Shown here in pieces: positions 58,139 to 64,000 of a stretch of DNA of 64,000 nt (within the stretch, counting starts at the first letter, position 1; each line of letters begins with the position of its first letter). The notes under the pieces were generated by a model, which was given only the letters and a program-made list of their open reading frames with translations, had not been told where the DNA came from and did not search any database. Source of the DNA: an uncultured Candidatus Melainabacteria bacterium (GTDB taxonomy: Bacteria > Cyanobacteriota > Vampirovibrionia > Gastranaerophilales > Gastranaerophilaceae); NCBI GenBank assembly GCA_934718135.1, contig CAKUZW010000002.1:310001-374000 (forward strand), given 5' to 3'. The position numbers and the translations under genes are program-made.

Positions 58139-59687
58139 TTTTTTAGAATACTTTTATACCGATAAATATGATACTAAAATTGTTCTGACAAATCAGAATA
58201 AATCTTATACCGTTTTGGATTTGAAAACACTCATAAAAAATAAAATCCAAAATGCTCAAAATATTTCAATAAATTTTGCCAAATGCAGTATGTTTGAGTT
58301 TGTTGTAGAATTTCTTGCTCGAGTTTTTACACAAAAAGAAATCTATATTTATAATGAAAATTCTCCTCTTGTGCAAAACCCAAAATTTGAGTTCCATCAA
58401 ATAAATCCAAACGAAATTATAATATATTTTTCTACATCAGGAAGTTCAGGAAGTCCTAAAATTATAGAAAAAAGTTTAGCAAATTTATTTAAAGAATCTC
58501 AAGATTTACTGACTCAATTTCCAGAATTAAAATCTCTTGAATTTGCTTCTACAACGACAATGAACCATTTATTTGGTTTTACGTTTCACTTTATGCTTCC
58601 ATTAAATTGTGAAGGTGTAATAAATTTAAACCAAATTTCGATTCCGGAAGATATAAATAAAAACGGAATTTGTCTAATTTCAACGCCATCATTTTTGGAA
58701 ATTCTTGCAAAATACAATTATAAACCGCAAAAAACACCACGCTATATAATATCTGCCGGTTCTGCGTTAAAAACTGATATTTTCAAATACGCAAAATTTA
58801 TATCTTCAAAAACCATTGAAATCTATGGAAGTACAGAAACCGGAATTATGGCTTTTCGTACCGATGAAAATTCGAAATTAAAATTATTTGATAATGTTAC
58901 AATCACTTCAAACACTGATAGTATAGAAGTTCAAACGCCTTATTCAAAAAAATCAGTCGTTTCTATTCAAGACAATATAGTTTCTTACCCGAATAAATTT
59001 ATAGAAATTTTAGGGCGAAACGATAGAATTTATAAGATACAAGAAAAAAGAATTTCAGCAGAAAATATAGAAACACTTATCAAAAATATCCCTTATATAA
59101 CAGATGCTTACACAATTAAATTGGATAACAAATTGGCGTGTTTGTGCGTTCTATCTAAAGTTGGGCTTGAATATCTATTCCAAAACGGAATAATCGAACT
59201 TGTAAAAAGTATAAAATCTTTCTTGAAAAAAAATACCGAAATAATTCCGCAAAAATGGAAATTTTTAGACGAAATTCCACATACTCAAAATGGAAAAGTT
59301 GACGAAAAAGAAATTTTGGAAATATTTAACCTGAATTTGTCAATTCCGGTTCCGATAAAAAAGCAAGTTGAGAAAAATTTTGCAACAATTTCTTTATATT
59401 TTTACAAAAACTGCAATTTCTTCAAGGGACATTTTGATAGATATCATATAGTTCCTGGAGTTATACAATTATTTTTAGCTCAGTATTATTCTTCAAAAGT
59501 TTTCAAAATAACAAATATTGCAGGACAATATCGAAAAATTAAATTCAAAAATGTCATCCGACCAAATCAGATTATAGATTTAGTATTAGAAAAAACAACA
59601 AAAGGTATTATGTATACCTACAAAGACGAAGAAAAAACATATTCATCCGGAGTGTTGCCAATTGTTAAACTTGAAAGGACAGATTAA
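58128..59687 (+). CDS. Fusion of acyl/aryl-AMP ligase and hotdog dehydratase (ApeH-ApeI-like)
   Basis: A 519-residue fusion. The N-terminal adenylate-forming ligase: phosphate loop STSGSSGSPK at residues 102-111, IYGSTETG at about 232-239, GRNDRI near 297 and C-terminal catalytic Lys390 in NGKVDEK. The last about 105 residues are a hotdog domain with FKGHF (434-436) and HIVPGVIQL, as in ApeI-type dehydratases. In E. coli these are two genes, apeH and apeI; a fusion would couple loading of an aryl or acyl starter onto ACP to dehydration. It overlaps the membrane protein by 11 bp. Confidence 0.85.
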   Translation: MVANFLEYFYTDKYDTKIVLTNQNKSYTVLDLKTLIKNKIQNAQNISINFAKCSMFEFVVEFLARVFTQKEIYIYNENSPLVQNPKFEFHQINPNEIIIYFSTSGSSGSPKIIEKSLANLFKESQDLLTQFPELKSLEFASTTTMNHLFGFTFHFMLPLNCEGVINLNQISIPEDINKNGICLISTPSFLEILAKYNYKPQKTPRYIISAGSALKTDIFKYAKFISSKTIEIYGSTETGIMAFRTDENSKLKLFDNVTITSNTDSIEVQTPYSKKSVVSIQDNIVSYPNKFIEILGRNDRIYKIQEKRISAENIETLIKNIPYITDAYTIKLDNKLACLCVLSKVGLEYLFQNGIIELVKSIKSFLKKNTEIIPQKWKFLDEIPHTQNGKVDEKEILEIFNLNLSIPVPIKKQVEKNFATISLYFYKNCNFFKGHFDRYHIVPGVIQLFLAQYYSSKVFKITNIAGQYRKIKFKNVIRPNQIIDLVLEKTTKGIMYTYKDEEKTYSSGVLPIVKLERTD

Positions 59688-59691
59688 CATT

Positions 59692-60108
59692 ATGCAAAAA
59701 ATTATTTCAAATACTCGTATAAAAGTTCCGTTTTGCGACTTGGATCCAATGCATATTGTTTGGCATGGAAATTATTTAAAGTATATTGAATTAGCTCGAA
59801 GTGAACTTTTTGAAAAAATAAATTATAGTTATCAACAGATGTATGAAGATAATATTGTATACCCTATTGCTAAAATGGATTTGAAATATATTTCATCCGC
59901 TAAACTTCATGACGTTTTGAATGTAAAATGTATATTGCAAGAAATTGAACCGGCAATAATTATAAAATATGAAATTACAAATCTAAAAACCGGAGAAACA
60001 TTGTTCAAGGCCTCTTCAATGCAAATTTGTGTTGATGCAAAAACAAATGAAACCCTATACTATGCTCCGGAAAAACTTCGTCAAAATTTTCAGGAGGGAA
60101 GTAAATGA
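59692..60108 (+). CDS. Thioesterase of the YbgC/4-hydroxybenzoyl type (ApeK-like)
   Basis: A 138-residue hotdog thioesterase. The active-site segment FCDLDPMHIVWHGNYLKYIELAR (in part) carries the conserved Asp and the DPMHIVWHGNY pattern. It should release or proofread ACP-bound intermediates of the cluster. The ATG at 59692 is chosen because it is directly before the family start; the codon at 59662 is inside the ligase fusion. Overlaps the LolA-like gene by 4 bp (ATGA). Confidence 0.85.
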   Translation: MQKIISNTRIKVPFCDLDPMHIVWHGNYLKYIELARSELFEKINYSYQQMYEDNIVYPIAKMDLKYISSAKLHDVLNVKCILQEIEPAIIIKYEITNLKTGETLFKASSMQICVDAKTNETLYYAPEKLRQNFQEGSK

Positions 60109-60629
60109 TAAAAAAAATTTTTTGGATATTTATTTTAATCTTGACTTTAAATTGCAGTGCAAACGCAGATGTTTTTGATCATCCGCAGAATTTGTCAGCA
60201 ATATCTTCTCAAATACCGGAGTTCAACAATATAAAATGCAACTTTATCCAAGAAAAAACAATCCCAAATACAACAACAAAAATCAAATCTTCAGGAAATT
60301 TTGTATTTGATAAAAATAAAGGTGTAACTTTTAATACTACCTATCCCGCAGTATTTACAACCTCTTACACCTCTTCAGAATACAGACAAATCAGTGATAT
60401 TTTCAATGCAATGTCAAATAAGTCTTACTCAAAAATAGAAAAGATTTTTAAATTTTATTTCTATCGAGTGAATAATGAGTGGCAATTAGGATTTAAACCT
60501 CGAACAAATTCTCCTGCGGCTAAATATCTTGTATCAATAGAAATTCATGGTCAATATTCAAACTCAAAAATGATGATGATTATAAAATGTACAAATTCTA
60601 CAAAAACAACAATCTGGTTTAACAAATGA
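60105..60629 (+). CDS. LolA-like periplasmic carrier (ApeL-like)
   Basis: A 174-residue secreted protein. A signal peptide (MIKKIFWIFILILTLNCSANA, about 21 residues) precedes a LolA-like half-barrel: IKCNFIQEKTIPNTTTKIKS, a GNFVFDKNKGVTFNTTYP strand pair. In aryl-polyene clusters such carriers move the lipid-linked product through the periplasm to the outer membrane. Overlaps the thioesterase and the exporter by 4 bp each, implying fixed stoichiometry. Confidence 0.8.
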   Translation: MIKKIFWIFILILTLNCSANADVFDHPQNLSAISSQIPEFNNIKCNFIQEKTIPNTTTKIKSSGNFVFDKNKGVTFNTTYPAVFTTSYTSSEYRQISDIFNAMSNKSYSKIEKIFKFYFYRVNNEWQLGFKPRTNSPAAKYLVSIEIHGQYSNSKMMMIIKCTNSTKTTIWFNK

Positions 60630-62755
60630 AATCAAAAATTTTAAAATTTATAAAAGTTTTAATAGTCCTATTATATATGGCATTATTCGGTTTTGGAATT
60701 CATAAACATACTCCTGTCGAGACAGATATTGCCGAAGGGTTCTTGAACCAAAATATAAAAAGTGAAAAACAACTAATTTCGTTATCTAAATTATCCTCTC
60801 AAAATCTCAGTGTAATCATTGAAACAAACAACTACCAAGAAAATGAAGAGATAAAATCAAAACTAAATAAAGCAATTTCAAAAACAAATATAAAACCAAA
60901 TCGAATCAATAATATTGACTTGATAATAAATAATTATAGAAAATATCCGGAGAATTTCCTCACCGAAAGCACTCGGAATTTTCTGTTAAAGAAGGATTAT
61001 AATGCTGTAGATATGAATAGTTTGCGTCTTTTATACAATCCTTTGAGTATTTTTATTCAAACACCTGACAAAGACCCGTATCTTTTTGCAACCGATTATG
61101 TATTGAATTTGCAAATCCCATACCTTTCTGAAAATTCAACAGAACAGGCAGGAAAATATTATTCAAAAACACCTTTTAAAATAACGAATACAAAAACTTT
61201 TAATTCTGATATGAAAATCCTTACTGATTTTCAACACAAAATAAACAAGAGCAAAACATCAAAACTCTACATCACAGGAACTCCTATCCATACATATAAA
61301 ACAAGTAAAAGTTCTGCTTTAGAAATAAATATTCTTTGTTTGTTATCAACTTTTACACTGATTTTGCTTTGTAAAAAATACTTCAAATCCTTAAAAATTT
61401 TAATCCCTGTAATTTCAAGTATTTTGTTCGGGATTTTAACAGGTTATTTAGTCACCTCAATTTGCGTTTCTAAAATTAATGTTCTAACTTTTGTCTTTGC
61501 GACTTCTCTCATCGGAATAAGTCTTGACTATTCAATACATTACATTTATTCAACAATGCAAAAAACTAAAGTTCTTAAAAGTATAACTATTTCGTTATTG
61601 ACAACAGTTTTATCTTTTTTGATTTTGTGCTTTAGCGGAATAGAATTATTAAAACAAATAGGAATTTTCACAATTACAGGTTTAATTTCGGTGTATATTT
61701 TTGTCCTTATTTATCTCCCGATATTTAACAAATTTTTCCCGAAAAACATTTCAAATATAAACTTCCCTAACTTATGGAAGTTTAAAAATATATTTATCGG
61801 AATTGTTTTATTTGTCATTTTGATTGGATTTGGCAGATTAAATTTTGATGATAATTTAAAAAACATGTACTCTCCGCAAAAAGAATTACTAAAAGCCGAA
61901 ATGCTAAATAATAAAATGTTCCATATTCCAAATACAACTTTCCTTATCATAAAGGGGAATAATATTGAACAAATTTTAGAAAAAGAAGAACAAATTGCAA
62001 GCAAATTAAACGCTAAAAATTTAGATTATATTTCATTGAGTAAACTTATCCCATCAGCCAAACGCCAACGAGTAAACAGACAAATGGTTTCTAATTTGTA
62101 TGACAAAAATTTAAAATCTTATGCAAACTTTATCACCTCTCAATCAATAGAAACAATAAAAAAATCTATTAAAAATAATACAGTCATTAAAGCTGAAAAT
62201 TCTCTTATATCTGAATTCAAATTGGACAAAACATCTTCATATATGATAATTTTCGGAGATAGTCCTAATTTCAACGGAATTTCTAATGTTGATAAAATTG
62301 ACATAGTTAAAAGTTTTTCAAATATTTTGAGAGAAAAAAGATTAAAATGTTTGAACTTATTACCTATCATCTTTTTGATATATTTTGGAGTTTTGTCATT
62401 GTGTTACAATCCGAAAAGAGCCCTAAAAATAATGGCAGGTCCAATAATTGGTGCAATGTTTTCTGTTTGTACAATATCAACCTTTGGAGTCCCGATAAAT
62501 ATGTTTCACATATTATCAATTTTTCTGATTTTAGGTTTTAGTTTAGATTATTCTATCTTTATGTCAAATAAAGAAAAAGGCTCAATACAACCGGTATTTA
62601 TCTCGTTTATATCAAGTTTTATCTCTTTTATGATGTTGTCCTTTACGAACTTCAAATTAATAAGTTCAATGGGAATGGTATTGTCAATCGGACTACTAAT
62701 CTCATACATTTTTAGTATCTTGTTATTTTTTAAAGATGAAAAAACAAACATGTAA
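60626..62755 (+). CDS. MMPL/RND-type exporter (ApeM-like)
   Basis: A 709-residue membrane exporter with two halves, each with one transmembrane helix, a large periplasmic loop and a bundle of helices. First bundle about 225-370 with SLIGISLDYSIHYIYSTMQ; second about 570-705 with ILGFSLDYSIFMSNKEKGS. The paired GxSxDYxI motifs are those of the MMPL/RND lipid exporters, including those of APE clusters. It would push the polyene-lipid out of the inner membrane to the LolA-like carrier encoded just upstream. Confidence 0.88.
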   Translation: MKSKILKFIKVLIVLLYMALFGFGIHKHTPVETDIAEGFLNQNIKSEKQLISLSKLSSQNLSVIIETNNYQENEEIKSKLNKAISKTNIKPNRINNIDLIINNYRKYPENFLTESTRNFLLKKDYNAVDMNSLRLLYNPLSIFIQTPDKDPYLFATDYVLNLQIPYLSENSTEQAGKYYSKTPFKITNTKTFNSDMKILTDFQHKINKSKTSKLYITGTPIHTYKTSKSSALEINILCLLSTFTLILLCKKYFKSLKILIPVISSILFGILTGYLVTSICVSKINVLTFVFATSLIGISLDYSIHYIYSTMQKTKVLKSITISLLTTVLSFLILCFSGIELLKQIGIFTITGLISVYIFVLIYLPIFNKFFPKNISNINFPNLWKFKNIFIGIVLFVILIGFGRLNFDDNLKNMYSPQKELLKAEMLNNKMFHIPNTTFLIIKGNNIEQILEKEEQIASKLNAKNLDYISLSKLIPSAKRQRVNRQMVSNLYDKNLKSYANFITSQSIETIKKSIKNNTVIKAENSLISEFKLDKTSSYMIIFGDSPNFNGISNVDKIDIVKSFSNILREKRLKCLNLLPIIFLIYFGVLSLCYNPKRALKIMAGPIIGAMFSVCTISTFGVPINMFHILSIFLILGFSLDYSIFMSNKEKGSIQPVFISFISSFISFMMLSFTNFKLISSMGMVLSIGLLISYIFSILLFFKDEKTNM

Positions 62756-62770
62756 CTATATTTTTCATGC

Positions 62771-62776
62771 TATAAT
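62771..62776 (+). promoter_or_regulatory. TATAAT box for leaderless methyltransferase gene
   Basis: The box ends 6 nt before the ATG at 62783, with no ribosome site, in the 27-bp gap after the exporter gene. Confidence 0.55.
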
Positions 62777-62782
62777 TTCATC

Positions 62783-63847
62783 ATGGAAAAGACTCCTTAC
62801 AGGCGAAAAACAAGAAAACACGAAACTATAAATTCATTAACCCAAGCACAAAAGATAATTTTTGCCCCAATGGTTTTCCAAGCAATTGGCACATTATTAG
62901 ACTTAGGAATTCTAAAGTCTCTCGATGAAAATCCTAAAAGTGTGACCGAATTAATGAACACCCTAAACCTTGATGAATATACAGTTACAACGTTATTAGA
63001 AGTTGGGGCAGTTGCAGATGTCGTCTCTCAAAATAAAAACAATGAATTTTGTATAACTCAAATTGGTAAAACTTTTTTGTACGATAAAATGGCAATTGTA
63101 AATTTCAATTTTATTCGCCATTGTTGCTACCTTGGGGCATCAGAACTCACAAATTCTTTTAAAAATTCCAAACCTATGGGATTGAAAAAATTCTATAATA
63201 ATAGCGATAAAGTTTATCCTGTTTTACCAAAGATGTCTAAAGAATTTAAAGATGCTTGGTATTCATTTGACAATCATTACTCTGATAATTGTTTTGAAAT
63301 TGTACACAATATTATTATGCAAAAATCACCGGAAGCAATTTTTGATATCGGCGGGAATACAGGAAAATTTGAAAAAATTTACCTTAAAAAATCTCCAAAT
63401 ACAAAAATTACTATGCTTGATTTAAAAGAAAATATTGATATCGTTTCTCAAAATAAAGAACTTGAAGGTTGCAATTTTTATCCGATAAATGTTTTAGATA
63501 TAAATAACAAATTTCCGAAATTAACAGGTGCGGTATTGATGAGCCAATTTTTAGATTGTTTTTCAAAATCTGAAATCCAATCTATCCTTTCGCGTATCAA
63601 AAATGCCTCAAATAAAGGAACTTCTATTTTTATTTTAGAACCATTTACGGATAATCAAAATTTTGAAGGAGCCAAATATTCTCTTGTGAATACATCTCTA
63701 TATTTTACTTGTATTGCAAATGGAAATAGCAAAATATATACCAAAACCGAAATGCTCGAAATTATAAAAAATGTTGGGCTTGAAATTTGTAATATTTATG
63801 AAAATATTGGTGTAAATGATTATACATTGTTGGAGTGTATAGTCTAG
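62783..63847 (+). CDS. SAM-dependent O-methyltransferase-like protein
   Basis: A 354-residue protein. The N-terminal winged-helix dimerisation domain (about 20-95: FQAIGTLLDLGILKSL) is typical of plant-type O-methyltransferases. The C-terminal Rossmann domain has FDIGGNTGKFEKIYL (SAM loop), TMLDLKENI (acidic residue for ribose) and ILEPFTDN further on. It could methylate the aryl head or hydroxyl groups of the polyene (an ApeB-like role). Its stop overlaps the GTG start of the following acyltransferase. Confidence 0.82.
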   Translation: MEKTPYRRKTRKHETINSLTQAQKIIFAPMVFQAIGTLLDLGILKSLDENPKSVTELMNTLNLDEYTVTTLLEVGAVADVVSQNKNNEFCITQIGKTFLYDKMAIVNFNFIRHCCYLGASELTNSFKNSKPMGLKKFYNNSDKVYPVLPKMSKEFKDAWYSFDNHYSDNCFEIVHNIIMQKSPEAIFDIGGNTGKFEKIYLKKSPNTKITMLDLKENIDIVSQNKELEGCNFYPINVLDINNKFPKLTGAVLMSQFLDCFSKSEIQSILSRIKNASNKGTSIFILEPFTDNQNFEGAKYSLVNTSLYFTCIANGNSKIYTKTEMLEIIKNVGLEICNIYENIGVNDYTLLECIV

Positions 63848-64000
63848 TGCATAAAGATATTCGACTAAAAAATTGGTGGAGTAGAAAAGAAGTTTCTGCA
63901 GGGCGAAAACGATTAAAATTAACTTGGTGGATATACAAACATTTTGGAATATTTCCAATAAAAATCCTATCTTTTTTCTTGACTTGTGGAGCTTTTATTT
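63847..64000 (+). CDS. LpxL-type lysophospholipid/polyene acyltransferase, partial
   Basis: Cut by the window end. The start is a GTG that overlaps the methyltransferase stop (TAGTG). The first 51 residues read KNWWSRKEVSAGRKRLKLTWWIYKHFGIFP in part: a Trp-x-x-(Arg/Lys)-(Lys/Glu)-x-x-x-(Gly)-(Arg/Lys) start followed by one hydrophobic segment, which is the usual N-terminus of LpxL/HtrB-like acyltransferases of polyene clusters. Catalytic motifs are beyond the edge, so the call rests on the start and on position. Confidence 0.6.
   Translation, partial: MHKDIRLKNWWSRKEVSAGRKRLKLTWWIYKHFGIFPIKILSFFLTCGAFI

Overview
The window is AT-rich, densely coded DNA from a Gram-negative-type bacterium. 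It has lpxA, an AsmA-like lipid-bridge protein, a LolA-like carrier, MurJ and a SpoIID-like amidase activator. Repeated prepilins with an FTLAEVLITLGIIG-type start, an IscU-like/GGGtGRT pair, lone SpmA/SpmB and many small lineage-specific proteins suggest a gut non-photosynthetic relative of Cyanobacteria (Vampirovibrionia/Melainabacteria, Gastranaerophilales-like). The placement rests on recognised protein style and was not computed.

Layout. 0-5 kb: GGGtGRT and IscU-like pair, two prepilins in tandem, a PurD-like ATP-grasp paralogue. 5-7.7 kb: prepilin locus A inside a mosaic of dispersed repeats, facing a divergent XRE regulator. 7.7-20 kb: uridine-kinase-like protein, aroQ, a candidate small RNA, a degenerate histidine kinase coupled to an orphan sugar-type ABC ATPase, rubrerythrin, a 1499-residue AsmA-like protein, spmA-spmB. 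20-22.2 kb: prepilin locus B, which mirrors locus A (divergent XRE gene, the same repeat blocks, the same start codon). 22.2-32.6 kb: lpxA, a UvrD-type helicase with a Fe-S nuclease domain, tRNA-Thr with two tandem 163-bp repeats carrying its 3' end, pgk, a sensor kinase, dxr.

32.7-42.9 kb: a compact, one-strand capsid and DNA-packaging cluster (LuxR-type HTH, amidase, tail/head proteins, coat protein, holin-like protein, scaffold candidate, adaptor, small terminase, GNAT, portal, large terminase). It sits between core genes and shows no integrase, repressor or replication genes, so it is either a minimal prophage remnant or a gene-transfer-agent-like element. 42.9-50.3 kb: cell-envelope genes (murJ, a SpoIID-like gene, a 5'-nucleotidase-like phosphoesterase, a papain-like protein). 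50.4-52.3 kb: an orphan OLD-type TOPRIM protein, tRNA-Glu and a tyrosine-recombinase fragment.

52.3-64 kb: two divergent operons that match aryl-polyene-type clusters in gene order. The leftward operon is KS-DH-KR-KS. The rightward one is chain-length factor, acyltransferase, ACP, ACP, membrane protein, ligase-dehydratase fusion, thioesterase, LolA-like carrier and MMPL-type exporter, followed by a methyltransferase and an acyltransferase that runs off the window. Together they should build an aryl- or polyene-acyl chain on ACP and move it to the outer membrane.

A recurring regulatory feature is a TATAAT-like box ending exactly 6 nt before the start codon, without a Shine-Dalgarno sequence, at eight genes (and 7-9 nt before it at three more). 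This suggests that leaderless mRNAs are common in this genome.
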